64,000 nucleotides of DNA from Drosophila pseudoobscura (Eukaryota > Arthropoda > Insecta > Diptera > Drosophilidae): the NCBI RefSeq assembly GCF_009870125.1, contig NC_046679.1, forward strand, positions 4,092,001 to 4,156,000. The letters are read 5' to 3'. Each line of letters starts with the position of its first letter. Positions within the stretch are counted from its first letter, which is position 1. Of this stretch, positions 25,501-38,108 are shown piece by piece. The notes below the pieces were generated by a model. The model was not told the DNA's origin. It worked only from the letters and a program-made list of their open reading frames with translations, and did not search any database. A program made the translations under genes and the position numbers.

Positions 25501-28500
25501 CTCTGGCTGCGTTGTGTTTGGCGCGAGTGGTTAAACTCGACTGCTTTTATTTGCTTTGAAAAATTTCGAATTACAATACTTAGAATTTGTTTTGATACGG
25601 GTATATGGTATGCCCCAATGCTGGAGCCCCTCTCTATCTCTCTCTCTCTCTCTCTCTTTGCTCGTAAATTCCTTGGGGCGGCGCATAAACAGAAAGTGTC
25701 CTTGCGCAGTTCAAAGAGAAGGCAATCAGAAATACCTTAGCAAAGTCAGAGCAAAACTAGAGCCAGGACGTGCTCAGACGACGCCTTTGCCTTATTCGAT
25801 TGACATAGAAATTTATTTATTAGTGGGGCGCCGGGGAAAAATGCAAATTCAACACGCCAACAATGAGCACGGGGGGCGACAGGGACAGGGACAGGACCCG
25901 GAGCAGTACTCCTCGTAGTTAAGGCAGCGTTGATTTTATATGGAGATTTCATTTGACTTGATTAATTTAATGGCTCCTACCGGGAGCGGAGCGCATTTGT
26001 GCAATGCTCAGCTAACGACAATCAAATGCAAAGTACGAAGATATATATAAAGAATCAGGGGTAGCTATATATGTTTTTGTTGTATTGTATATGGGGGAGC
26101 TACAGGCACGCACCACATAGTATTTATTGCGAGGTGTTGTTGTCATAGGTTCCACGGTTCCCCCTTTAATTGTTGACTATTTAGCGGCAGACAGCACGCA
26201 AAGCAACGCAACGCGAGATTCCCCCGCGCACTGCTCCCACTCCCATGTCTGCCCTAGTGGGGATAACTGTTCCTCCCTCTGTTCTTTGCCTGCTAATTCG
26301 ATTGTCAAGGTTATGTGTTGGCAGACACAAACCAGAGAAGTGTTTACTTTTGCTTAGGTTAGGCTATGTCTATACTGGGGTAGTGGGTATAATAGGGTTG
26401 ATGTTGATGCATGCACATACGAGTACCCGTATATACAGATGTAGTCGAATAAGTAGTTCTGCAGTTGCTGCTTTGGCCTAATTAATTTAAATATAGACAT
26501 AACATACCATTGAGTGAAGCCATTTCAAGTAATTAATTGTAAAATATATTCCAGTTATCTGCGTAAGAGTACATACCTGAAATATTAAGAGATATTTATA
26601 TATTATTAAGGTGTTTGCTGATTGTGATACATTGCATATTTGAAATGGAATTAATTAATCAGAATTTATACATATATAATTATAATATAGAACTGTGGGA
26701 TAAATCTACAAGTTTAAACGTAAATCTGAGCTAAATCTAAGAGCGGGCGGATCTCTTCCCCACGACTCGCGCGCAACTTTTGAAATGTTCATGTATTTTC
26801 CAGTACTGATTTTTTTTGCCCTAATAGCATTTAACATTTATACGACACCAGCGGGTGGTAATGGAACACAGTGATTGGCTCAGTGGCGCCACAGACGGAC
26901 GGCAGCGAAAGTTGGCGTATGCCACTTGATGCGCAGTAGTAAAACGGCATCACGTCTTCCTTTCGCTAGATGGCGTGCTGGTTCCAGCCGCACACTCGAT
27001 ATTTATTCGATAAGAAAGTCCGATAATTTGATAATTCCGCCTGTAGGCGCGAAGTTCAAATGTGTATTTTCTGTCCTATTTGGTCATTTTAAGGTCACGT
27101 GTGGAAACGTGGGGGAAACATTGTTGCGTAGGATGTTTCCAGGGATGTTATGTTTAGACACAATTTCTGTTCGACATGTTGCAGGATGACTTTTCCTTGT
27201 ACGGAACGTCTGCTATAACAATAGTAAAAAGAAAACCACACACACACACACGTACGTCCGTCCACATTGGACGCCCAGTTCTCAGAGACATATCTACCAG
27301 AATACCGAAGGAGAATCAGTATGCATCATTATGTTACTAGAGTGAAATAAAATAGAATTAGCAGAAACAACCCCCAGCTAAGTTTCGTTGTAGATTAAGT
27401 AAAATTTAAAGAGAGATAGGATGAGACCAGACCGCACGCAAACCAAGGCCGCCGACTGCTTGAACAAGGGGTGGTTCTTTTGCCACCCCCATTTGATTTG
27501 TTTTTGTTACAGTTGTCTTTGAAGCTCTTCTGGCGTTGTTTTGCTTTTTTTGAGGGATGCAGCCGGTACTTTGAGCGTGTATCCATCGGCATGCCCTCTT
27601 TTTGGTTGGCTTCCCCCCGCGCCGGTCAATTCTGTGTGCACTCATTGATTATTCTGTCCAACATTCCTCTGCGGCTGCGGGGGAGGAATTCCTCAAGCCT
27701 GCCTCGAACTGCGCATGTTTAAGGCAGACGCGACTCCTGGTTCTGCGACGCAAAAGATGAATCAGAGCCCAGGTCCAACAGGGCGCTCTGCTGTGGCAGG
27801 GAAACCCGAATGGAGCCAGAAGCAGCTCATCAATTAATCAACACCTGAATTATTGCTTTATTGACTAGGACTAGGACTAGGGACTAGACCCATCCTAGAA
27901 GGCTCCTCCGCCTCGTGTCGAATATGGTTAGGTGTATTTATAGTCTGGGCGATTGGGTAACGTAGCTGTCTAACATTTGTATCTTTGACGCACTTCGATT
28001 ATTGATTGCTTCCACAAAATGTGGCAAGTGTGAGTGGTGCCGCACGCACTCGTCGGGGCACCGAAACAGGCGATGCCGCCGACGAATATGGCCCGGCTAC
28101 AACCAGAACAACAAATTATGCGGCGTCTGCCAAAAGTGGTATTAGCCACTAGGATTGGGATTGGGTAACCACCTTGCCACCTAACCACTCAACCACCGAA
28201 GCTCCACCGAAGAGCAAACATCGCATATCGAACGGCGGGTTGGAATTTGAAGACTACCCATCTACTTACGAGTTCCATCAGGCGAAAGTGCACAAATGCA
28301 ATGGCCATAAAATTGAGGAGGAAAATCGAAATCAAAGCAGGTCTTCCAGGCTGGCCGAGTTTATTGAACTGGAATTGGAAGCCTGGCTCTGCCTCTGGCT
28401 CGAGCTGAAGCCATTTGACAACTCTTTTGTGGCTTTAATTAAAGGGCAACACGGACCCGGGGATTCGCGTGTCAAGCGACACTTTGTATGTTGGGAGGGG

Positions 28501-31004
28501 GGGGAAACAATTAAACAAACACCGTACCAACAGCACGATGGCTCTGCTGGCTCGGCAGCACCCACCCCAAGAGACTTGAAAGGATCCTTCAGGGTTTTTA
28601 TTAATTTTTGCTACACATTTTATTGATCAAACTTTTCAATTTATAATTAATTAATCAAGACCGGGGAGCATGGCGCATTCCTCGCATTAAACTTGGAGAT
28701 GCATCCATCAGATACAAAATGCACATTAATATGCCGGAGGCCCAGGGACAGTAACAGCTTAATAAACGTTCTTGGGGCGCCATGTGCATGCTAATGTGGA
28801 ACCCTCTTTTCACAGAGAGGTTCGAGAACGGAACCCAACCGATCAGATCCATAGCATTTTTAGGTTGAAAATCATTTTGCAAACCATTTGTTCGTAAAAA
28901 CCATATATGGGGGGGCGGGGCCCAAGCGTATCCCAGTATCCCAAAATCTTTGTCTTGCTTCATTGGTCTGCACAGCAAGGCGTGGCCTTCAGCCCAAATA
29001 TGGCACCAAACATTTTGGTAATTGTTTCATTCACGTTTTTTGACAAGCACAAAACGGAAGCCTTAACAATTAGCAGAGTTCTTGAGGCTCTGTGCCACGG
29101 AAAGTATCTAGAATATCTAGCGCACGCCCCCAATCCCAATCGGGAGGGGAGGTAAGGCACGGGGGGAGAACCGAGAAAGATAGAGAAGGGAAAATCAATT
29201 TCCACGACAAACATTGCAAATGAGAATCGCAACGAAACGAAACTGTCGCGTCGCGTCGCTCAGCTGGCAACATTTCATGTTAATTGAAAAGCCAAAGAAT
29301 AGAGGTGGCTGAAATTGCAACGAATCTTGTCTATTTATAACGTCAAGGAGCGGGGCATGGCGAAGATATCGCGGTTATTACGTCACTCGATGAATATTGC
29401 ATTTGATCTTTGAAATTATGATTACCGAACCAAGCCACTTTGCAGAGTGCTAAGAACTTTACATACACTCTCGACACCCGAAGAAAGAAATCCATTTCAC
29501 CTGCTTATCAGTTCAGTGCAATCTAGATGATATATATAGGGTACGTCCGTACCCCCTGAAACCCCCAGTACAGAGTGATGGGGGCGAGTGACTTCATTGG
29601 GGATGAGAACGAACGCTGATAGTAATCAGACACACTACTACTACTCGCCCGTCGTATATTTTCTCTTTTATTACTGATTCCGCACTAAACAAAAACAATG
29701 CCTGCCCGCCGCCAGTGTTATTATTATTTAACAGAGCCGGTTTGCTCTTGACTTGAACATTTGATTTAATCATCACACGAGGCAGGGGTGTTCGCGGGTG
29801 CGAGCCTCAAATGTTTTAAAACAACCGCAAGATGAGAGCGAAATGAACTAGAGCAGCGGCCACGTCGTGTGGGGGACACGGCATACCCTAGCAAAAGATC
29901 TGCACAAAAGCGAATTCCTGCACTCTTTTGATAGCTAATCAACCCCATCAGAGATGGTATGGTACCACCACATACATATACATATACAATGAGGCTTGAT
30001 TCAAAACGAGGTCAAATGCAGAGCAACCACAACAGCAGCAGCAGCCGCAGCAGCAGCACGAGCTCATATGGCTGATAACTTTTATCGCAGTCGGCTGTAT
30101 CTGTATCTATATCTGATGGATACCTACACAATGCTGGACAAAAGGGAGGTAAGGGTAAGGGTATAAGGCAAAGGCACTAGGCTGTCTAGTGCCGGGCAGA
30201 GCATTAGGAACAATTAAAAGCTGCACTCAGTCGCCATGTGGGTGGGTGGTTCGTGGCTCGTCACAGTTGTAGGTCGTTAAACCGACTGGAGAGCCATGCC
30301 CATGCCCGCAACAATGAAGCATTCAACATCCTGGCGGCCTCTGCGGCTGAGACTGAGCTGAGCCCTCTTCAGACAGGCTTAATAACCCACCATCCAACCT
30401 TGCGTTGCGGCGCGAGCGGGTTCAAAGAGCGGCTGAGCAAACAGATCATACAAAAAACAAAACCTGGGAATTCTATTTGCATAATTTCCTACGTGAGAGC
30501 ACGACATGAGTTGGCGGTGCATGTTGGCCTGACATAATCGTAATCGTAGCCATCAATGTCCTGGGGTGTGCCGGTACACACACGCCTCCCTCTAATTGAG
30601 AGATATATATATATCCAATGTGCAACTAGAATGCCGGGCCGTGCCCCTTTTCTCCGTGAACTTTTCCTAATTGATTTTCTAAGACAAACACGGCGGCGTA
30701 TGCGTATGCGTAATGCGGTGTGAAGTCACTTCTGTGCAAAGTCCGTATCCGTGTCCGGGGCCTCACCTTTTTGCTCCTGATTAGCGCGCTCTGGGCCCGT
30801 TGCAGGCACCTGCTTGGATGGCTCTGGTTTCTGTTGTTGCTGCTGTTGTTGCTGTTGCTGTTGTGGGGGTGGTGGTGGTTGCTGCTGTGGTGCTGGAGGT
30901 TGTATTGGTGGTGCTGCTTCCTGTTGCAGCTGCTGCTTCGGCTGGACCGGCAGAGATGGAGGCTGGGCATCCAACACAGAGCTTTTCTCCATGACATCCG
31001 CCAT
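15700..31004 (-). CDS. tau: tau, microtubule-associated protein
   Basis: Exons in transcript order: 31004-30767, 24448-24375, 23584-22258, 22129-22086, 20956-20767, 20709-20507, 19845-19660, 18252-18094 and 15759-15700. Phases close throughout, giving ~826 residues. The start MADVMEKSSVLDA and a poly-Gln tract lead into a Pro/Gln-rich projection domain made mostly by the 1.3-kb exon. A Ser/Thr/Pro/Lys linker follows (KTPTSTSSKADKSG). Microtubule-binding repeats then appear: SKIGSLDNATYKPGGG, SKIGSLDNAAYKPGGG, KPKVGSKDNVKYQPGGG and SKVGSWDNVKHRPGGG, with a degenerate unit (AKNDKYMPKGGEKK) between the first two. The tail ends DENLNQQS. Family role: binds and stabilises microtubules, mainly in neurons. 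The donor at 22258 (CTTA/GTAAGA) is chosen because its phase fits the next exon; read-through would end at 22220. Confidence 0.93.
18737..18754 (-). CDS. Possible 18-nt tau microexon
   Basis: Between the exons for the last two repeats, an 18-base in-frame stretch (encoding DNQPKE) sits between an AAG acceptor, after a T-rich tract, and a consensus GTAAGT donor. Insertion would keep phase 0 between GGGDIK and IQTQK. The acceptor is weak, so this is only a candidate. Confidence 0.25.
19067..19204 (-). CDS. Candidate alternative terminal exon of tau ending before the last repeat
   Basis: Acceptor CACTTTCCAG is followed by 45 open codons and TAG at 19069-19067. The exon starts in phase 0, matching the end of the third-repeat exon at 19660. 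The peptide starts SHSNRMSHDRKINIIYGEG and ends in an acidic tail (DENLYNEEEL). An ATTAAA signal for this strand (TTTAAT on +) lies about 105 bases downstream, near 18957-18962. Use of this exon would give a tau isoform lacking the repeat encoded at 18252-18094. Coding character is good; expression is inferred. Confidence 0.5.
   Translation of the reverse strand, partial: SHSNRMSHDRKINIIYGEGSKIVNQRACQMSSECLDENLYNEEEL
20062..20113. repeat. TATGGN hexanucleotide repeat
   Basis: About seven imperfect copies of TATGGN (TATGGT, TATGGC, TATGGG, TATGGA) run in tandem inside a tau intron, between the exons ending at 20507 and starting at 19845. The opposite strand forms a PISISIPIAIAI-type frame, which is an artefact of the repeat. 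Confidence 0.8.
24449..30766 (-). other. Large first tau intron
   Basis: This 6.3-kb stretch between the first two tau coding exons has no exon I can support. It contains simple repeats: GGACAC near 25143-25165, a CT run near 25640-25660 and CAG/AGC runs near 30030-30058. The longest open frame, 28174-28626 (+), has no recognisable motif. Regulatory elements or alternative first exons may exist but cannot be singled out by eye. Confidence 0.6.
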
Positions 31005-32585
31005 ATTGAAAGTTAACCGAGTGTTTGTCTGTGTGTGTGTTTATTTGTGTGTGTATGTTTTCTCTATCTGTGTATGCCTCCTTGTCGGTCGGTGGCTGCA
31101 CTCACAGGAAAGGACTTTCCACTCTTTATATGTGGGCGATTTTCGTGTGTATCTTTGAGATATTCTGTGTTTCACTTTTGCACCGTGCACTTTTCTTCCT
31201 GTTGTCGATGTATCGCAGCGTTTGGAATGCTTCCTTTCTTATTGCGGCCTCGAGGGTAGCGCACTGAAAATCGGTCACAGAAATTGCACTATATATAATA
31301 TATACCCGTATTTCGACTGGGACTTGAGTGTGCAATCACTTCACTGGCACTTTTCTATTTTATTTGGATTTTTGCTATTGCAAAATTGAGAGGCGCAGCA
31401 CAGCACAGCACACCGCACGTTCACGTTCGCTGTTTTGTATCTTTTGGGTTTGTTATCTCGCTTTCAACTGATTTTCAATACGGTGAAATTTTCTAAGAGG
31501 ACGGAGCTTTGAGAGAGCTTTTGATGTTACTTCACTGTTAACACTCTAAAACTTTCATGTCATGTAACATGTAATGTAATGTATATTTAATGTATATATA
31601 CATAGACATAACACCAGTGTAAGTAAAATAAAGTGGCCATACTCTTCGTTTCATTTCATTTGGCGCCCATACTATTTTCAAACATATTAAGTTCATATTT
31701 AATATATGAACGATTATTATCGGAGCTGGGCAGATTGTGTGGCTTGATGATGTGGTTCGCACGCCCGCCAAAAACTGAACTGATCAGAAGAAGATTAAAA
31801 TGGGGCTCAGCTACCCCATGCTTTGTTGCAGCTTGGCTTTCCAGTTGAACTGGAAGCAGAGCAGCGGCAGCGATGCTCGATTGTGTGTTGGATAACATAA
31901 CGAATCGAGACTGGAGACAAATACCAGCACTAATTTTCTCTCTCATGCTATCTCAGTCTTTTCAGCCTCTATTTTGTTGCACTGTTTCATGCAAATCCAC
32001 CTTTTCCATAATTAAATGAATAACTTTTCATTGTGCTTGTCCCTTTTGGTAGGGGCTTCACAAACTATTCATAGTGTTTATTTAAATACATTGGACTTAT
32101 TTCACTTTCAAATATTCAGTGTGGTAACCTCTGAAGTGGCGACCTCAGGGTGGCTGCAGGTAGCAGCTGCCTCGTTTTGTTTCAGGTAGCAGGTTGCAGT
32201 TTCCTAAACATTATTGTATTTGCTATTTGGTTTATTTGCGTCTCATAAAGAATAATAATTAACTATTGTTTTGGGCTTGTAAAAGCAACAAAGTGAATAA
32301 CAAAATAATGTGCACAGAAACTTAATATTTTTTTCAGTTTTTTTTCGTTATTTTATAATTTAAATTTTTTTTATTTTTTAAAAAATAATATTATCTTGAA
32401 GTTCAATTGCAGTTGTAGTAGCAGAAGTAAAATTTAATTAAAATAATATACGAGAGAGAGATAGAGAGAGTTAGCGATGAATATAACATCTATGGAGAAT
32501 GGTTGTTGCTATAAATCTGTTGGTGTTGTTTCAGTTGTTGTTGATTGGATGTCGGTCTCAACAACTCATTTCATTCATTTCATAT
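31005..32585. other. tau 5' UTR/promoter region and Mlc1 3' flank
   Basis: No coding sequence is seen. The part next to 31004 must hold the tau 5' UTR; CA/GT repeats and CAGCA repeats (31396-31412) occur there. Toward 32230-32400 the sequence becomes very AT-rich and includes TTTATT near 32230 and 32365, which are AATAAA on the minus strand and candidate Mlc1 poly(A) signals. Confidence 0.45.
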
Positions 32586-32629
32586 TCACTTCAACATATC
32601 TGGTCTTTCACACATTCTGGCGAGGAATG
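32586..32629 (-). CDS. Mlc1: Mlc1 alternative last exon (PFLARM form)
   Basis: After the acceptor TCCACAG the minus strand encodes PFLARMCERPDMLK then TGA. Spliced to the exon ending at 33145, whose last base supplies the first codon base, it gives a 155-aa isoform. D. melanogaster Mlc1 is known to have a closely similar alternative C-terminus, so this is the second of the two stage- or muscle-specific endings. It has the same 44-nt coding length and phase as 32771-32814. Confidence 0.9.
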
Positions 32630-32770
32630 CTGTGGAGTAGAGGGGCAGAGAAGATAGTGGATTAGCAGGCGATCATCAACATTATCGATTGCATGTGCAC
32701 GTCCAGACATCAAGACATCATCAGACATCGGGTGGACAGACATCAATACAATACATTCAGTACTTACTGT

Positions 32771-34927
32771 TTAGTCGAAGACGACGGGATCGCTCATCAG
32801 GCGCTGGATGAACTCTGTGCGTATCGGATCGACGATTCACGGGAAACACGGGATACAGGACACGCAAACACGGATGCCATTCGGGAATTGGTTTTGGTTG
32901 TGGAAATGGAAACATGGACACGCATACAGAGAACACATTTGTCGGGATTCAGGTGGTTTCATAATGGTGCATTGTGCATTGTGCATAGTGCAGTGTGGTT
33001 GGGAGAGTGAGTGGTTTGTGCGCAGAGAAAACGAATTGCATGTGGAAAATACAAATAACATTTACGATTCACGTTAACAAAGAGTAACACATTGACCTTG
33101 GGCGTGGGGCCTCGGCCAGAGGGGACTGCTACACAAATACTTACGAGAGTAGGGGATCAATCCCTCATCGTCCTCGGGATCCATGCAGTCAGCGAACAGA
33201 GTCTCAACCTGCTCGTCATCCAAGCTCTCACCTAACGGTCGCAAGTAAAGTGGAAATAAGTGGGTGTCTTTTGTGGGTTTGCGTTTTAGCAGGTACTCAC
33301 CAAGCGCCAGCAGGGCGTGCTGCAGCTCAGCGAGCATCATGGTGCCGTTCTCCTCCTTGTCGTAGAGCTTCAAGCACTCAATGAAGTCCTCGTAGCAGCC
33401 CTGCTCCTTCTCCTTCTTGACCTGTGAGTAAATGGGCAGGAATTCGTCCATCTTGATCTTCTTCTCGTTGCGCTTCTTGGTGCCACCCATTTTCTCGATC
33501 AGAGCCAAGGTGGGGTTCAAGTTCAGGGCACGCAGAGCATCGCCTAGATCGACGGCATCAATGCCCTCGCCGGCGGAACCCATGACTTCGAACACGAATT
33601 CGACATCTGCACAAGACATACATTTTATTAGCACACATCATCATCAACATCGAAGGCAAACCCAAATCGCATCAAATGGAAATTGTTATTATTATTATTT
33701 AGTTGATTATTTATTTATTTATTTATTTTAAAATATTTTAGGGCTGAGAAGGCGTCGACATTTCTCGCTAATGGGGTCGACTATGTGGTAACCCTGAAAT
33801 TTCTGGTACGCACATTTTTGGTCATCATGAAAATCTTTGACATGGCCGAGAGCATTAGTTACTGCCTATATGTGCGTGCCAGTGAATGTGTGTGCATGTG
33901 TGAGTGTTTCTGGGAGCATTGCCAACACGAAGAACACACTACGTATACGTAATCCGACACCCGAACCGAACGAACGCCTTCGCCATCGTCTATGTATATA
34001 TGCATGGTTGCATATGTATGCACACACAGCTACATATTTTTCTCCTCTATTTCTCTCTTTTTCTCTTCGTGCGTTTTGAACGAAAATAAATCTCGAGAAA
34101 TAACTTAGCCAAAATTAGATCTCTAAACGAGCAGCAGTGCTATACGCCTTTGGGACTTCGAACAGACACACACACACACGCACACGATTTTCCATTGTAT
34201 TTTCTTTTAAAACATAACTTTGCACTAGATTTTCCCGATCCGATTTTGGGGTTTTTTCGCTGTTGGCAACATTCTGTTGTTCCGATTGCTGTCTTCTCTG
34301 TTCATCGTTCAAGTGCCGTCAATCGGGGCGATGGCGATTTCGACGGTGATGAAAATAGCACAATTGATGCATATAGAAATTCCTGAATGAAAATTTTCCG
34401 CAACACGTTATGTATACGTATACATATGTACATAGGCTCGTATATGTGATATTCCAAGTGATTACGAAATATGTTCACTGATTTTTATTGTGTACTTTTT
34501 GTTGTTGGTTGTCTCTATATTATGTGTATCCCCGATCTCACACGCGCACATTATGCAATCAATTTGTGATAGGTAGATTGATCACAGGAGTTTTTTCCGA
34601 GTGATTGCTGAATATTACATTTTATATGGCGTTTTAATCCTTTCTGTGAGTGCCGATTCCCGTATGATTTAATTTTTATAGTAACTTTTTGGTTTATTTT
34701 TTGATCGATTGTGGTTTGAGGTTAAAGATAATCCTTTTTCTGTGCGGTTCAACTTACTTTCAATTTCACGCTTGGGAACATCAGCCTGTCAATGGAGTTG
34801 AGGAGGATACAAATTGCGAGAGTTTTGCATTAGTTGGTTCTGGGATAATTCCATTCAATATTCTATCTTCTGCCTAGATGTATCTCTAATATGTGCAGAG
34901 TCTCTGGCTGGTATATGCACTCACCAT
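32771..34927 (-). CDS. Mlc1: Mlc1, myosin alkali (essential) light chain
   Basis: Coding exons: 34927-34925 (the ATG alone), 34785-34758, 33606-33301, 33231-33145 and 32814-32771 (stop TAA), giving 155 residues. The lone-ATG exon followed by ADVPKREIE is typical of this gene. The protein is a calmodulin-fold light chain with degenerate EF hands (FVFEVMGSAGEGIDAVDLGD near the N-terminus and CLKLYDKEENGTMMLAELQH in the middle). It binds the first IQ motif of the myosin heavy-chain lever arm in muscle. This form ends QFIQRLMSDPVVFD; the alternative ending lies at 32586-32629. The intron 33607-34757 probably carries muscle regulatory elements, none of which I can name. Confidence 0.96.
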
Positions 34928-37900
34928 TTTGTCTGTTGGATGCGAAAAGCAACTGTATCGCGGATGAGCTCGGTCTCGACTGAACGTTATTCGTCAGCGG
35001 CAGTACGGCAAGGTAATTCTGAGGTGATAGCCAAGCAGCATACGCACACATAGATATGCACCCATACATAGATACATAGATACAAGCATAGGCACAGCAC
35101 AGCACAGCACAGCGAAACAAAATGACGAAATTCTGTTCTCCTGCGCACACATACCCATGCCACATGGGAAGACCTATCTATGTGCACGTCTGCGTGGATG
35201 TGTGGATATGTGGCTATGTAGGATGGGATGGCAAGAATTTACTTTCATCTTGAGAACTTTTTCTAATGCCCTCGCCAATGCTCTTTCACTCTCCCAGCAG
35301 CGACCACTATATGTAGATATATGTATATGTCGGGGCTCTCCCATGGAGCTGTTTGTTGTGCTCTCTATAAACAGGCTATTTTTAAGAATTTGTGTTGTTT
35401 TTTTCGGTGAATTTTAGTTGTTGTTTCGCTCGTGAAGGCAAAATAATAATCGGTAGTGGCATTCCCAGCCGGATAGTGTTGAATATCATTCGATGTTACA
35501 GATGATTTTGCAGATAATATTTTGGGCAACATATGTACGATTCGATTCGATTCGTTGTAGGGATACACTGCGCAATAGATTAGTGGAAGAGCATCCGGGC
35601 GGACGGGGGTGTGAGGGAGGAGAGGCGGACGGGAGGAGAAACCTACACATATGTATGTATATATTTATACACTCATCGACCCTGATCGTCTTTTTGGCGC
35701 AAACCCCGAAACTTATTTCTCAGGTCTTTCTTGCGTGTTATCATTAGAAAATGTTTTGTCAGTCTGTCGGGGGTGTTAAATGGCCGATTTCTTCTGGTTC
35801 TGTCGGTCGCAACACCTGAAAGTCTTTTCAATATTTATACATTTTCCAAAATGTTCCCAATATACCACCTCTCTCGCTCCCACTCGTTCTCGTTCGTTGG
35901 GGCTGGGGCTGGGGCTAGTGCTGGGACTCTCATCTACATAGAAGGCGCCTTGCCTTACTGGCCCCCTCACTGAGGCAGTCGGCAGGCAGGCCGTCCCAGC
36001 GTCTCTGCAACAGTTTAATGCGTGCTATTTATATAAACTATGACACAGATACACAAAATGTATTCAGAGCAAAAATGTACAGCAACAAATACCCGTATTC
36101 GTTCGGAATTGTTTGCGTGGGTACATACTCGCAAAACGGGGCACATAGTCGTAGTAGAACCCCAGTCCCAGCCTGGTCCAAAGGGTAAAAAGGCACCTAA
36201 AAAGGCTCAAAATCTGGCAAGGAAAAACAATTAACACTATATACTACGGGCCATTGGCATGACATGACTCGTCATCGTCGCAGTCCTTGTCCTTGTCCTT
36301 GACATTCAATCCCTTTGCTTTCGAGGCGGGCCCTTCTTTGACCCAGTTCTGGGGCTCAGCTGTTGGCCAACTTTTGGCCATCTCCCACCATTCACTCTCT
36401 CTCTCTCTATTTGTTTGTCTGGTTTCCTGCCTCTCTTTCTATTGATGCTTCGGCTCGGCTTTTGGCCGCGCAGCCTCCCTGGCTTTGTTTGTGTTTTTAC
36501 TCCTTGGAGCCAGCCACCTGTTGCCTTTTGGGGGTAATTGCTGCACTCAAATTTGGTCCAGAGTGTAGTCCCTAATCAAACAGCTGTTATCATCAGCCGA
36601 TGGCTGAGGGCATTCCTGCGCATATGAAAGTGCGCATTCATTGATAAATCATCCATCCCATCCCACTGGGGATGTTTGGAATTAAAGGTGGCCATTAAAG
36701 TAAAGATTCCTCCTATTTTTGCCTCCTATAGTATTCATTTTAGGTATGAGCCGACCAGGACAACCCATAGAAAGAAACTATCTTTTCTTTGCCTTTTATG
36801 TGTCCCTTTTCGACTGTATTTTTCTTTATCTCATTTCGACCAGCACTTCAACTGCCGCTTAAGTACAACATCGATATCGACTGACGCACCCTCGAAGCCT
36901 GTCGATGGCAACACAATGGCACTGCCATTTAATGATACCCGTACATAAATCGACATAAATGTGTCTGGTCGGACGTTACGACGTATACGCAATATCCACC
37001 CCCAGACGTTTGTTATCATCGACAAGTGTGCCAAACGAACAGGGTGATGCAGTCAAGGAGCGGATTCCCATAAATGGCAGCCCCTGCAAAGACACCCTCT
37101 ATGTGGGGGCAGCCCTTTTCGGAATTCCCATAGCATGAAGCGCGGGTGGTGGTTCTGTATGTATGGGAATATCCTGTATACGCACTGCTGCCTCTTCTTC
37201 TGCTGCTGCTGCTGCTGTCGGCACTGGCAACGACGGATACGAGGATAACAACGACGGGGAGCACGGCCCAGAGACCAGAGTCCTCGTCAGTTAACGACGC
37301 TCGTCTCAGTTGCATCCGAACGCTCCAGCCGTAAACGTTATCGAAACTGGCCACGCGTAAATCAAGGTAAGGTACATGGAAAAACTCTGAAAACTATAAA
37401 TGCAGAGGAAAAGTAGGGGAAAACTACACACAAATTGAAATCAAAAGTAAGAAAAGTGCTGGATAAACACCGGTGCTCGGAAGCTATCCATAAAAACCGT
37501 TTGCAATTAGTAAACGTCCAAAGGCCAAGCCCTTTGTTGCGGTTCTAACGTGGGTGCGGCCCCAATCAAGCCAAATGTTGGCATAAAAGACATCGTTTGA
37601 TTTGAGTGTGTGCCAAGTGCTAAACAATTGCCCTTTGAGCATCAATTAAAATGGGAAAATCCACAATTTTCACCCAACATCTCAAGCGTTATATAAGTCT
37701 GTGAAAATTTTTGCCCCAAATTAGCATGTATACCAAAAACCCAATTCTGTATCTATAACCCAGTCGCCTCGTTCTCGCTGCTGCGGCGGAGTCTGCGTTC
37801 TGCGCAGCGTCCCAGGACCAGCTGGCGAAGGGCCGAAATCTCTGTGCGGCTCAAGAGATTGGGAGAGGAGGTTGGAGGGTTGGGTTGCGGGTAGATGGGG

Positions 37901-38108
37901 ATGTGGCACTGACCTACTCGTAGCCTGTGGGGGCAGCAACAGCAACAGCACCAGACGAGCCTGCGCACGCAAATACCTGTTGCGTTGCCCCTGCTGCTGG
38001 CATGCTAATGCCACATTTTCATGAATGAGTCGCCATCAGCGGCGCAGCTGTTGCATGCCAATTGATTTGTGTATGTCCTTGTGCTTGTGCCATTCCAGCC
38101 GGGCCACC
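34928..38108. other. Mlc1-unc80 divergent intergenic region with 5' UTRs
   Basis: Mlc1 and unc80 are divergent, so both promoters lie here. A TCAGTC initiator-like sequence on the minus strand lies about 60 bases upstream of the Mlc1 ATG. CAGCA repeats occur near 35093-35113 and GGGGCT repeats near 35898-35920. AATCAAG/GTAAGG near 37367 could be the donor of an unc80 5' UTR exon, joining a CCATTCCAG acceptor just before 38099. No ORF here is convincing. Confidence 0.5.

Noticed and set aside
28174..28626. 150-codon open frame on the plus strand inside the first tau intron
   Set aside because: No domain, no promoter or splice context, and composition typical of intronic sequence; it opens and closes without consensus signals.
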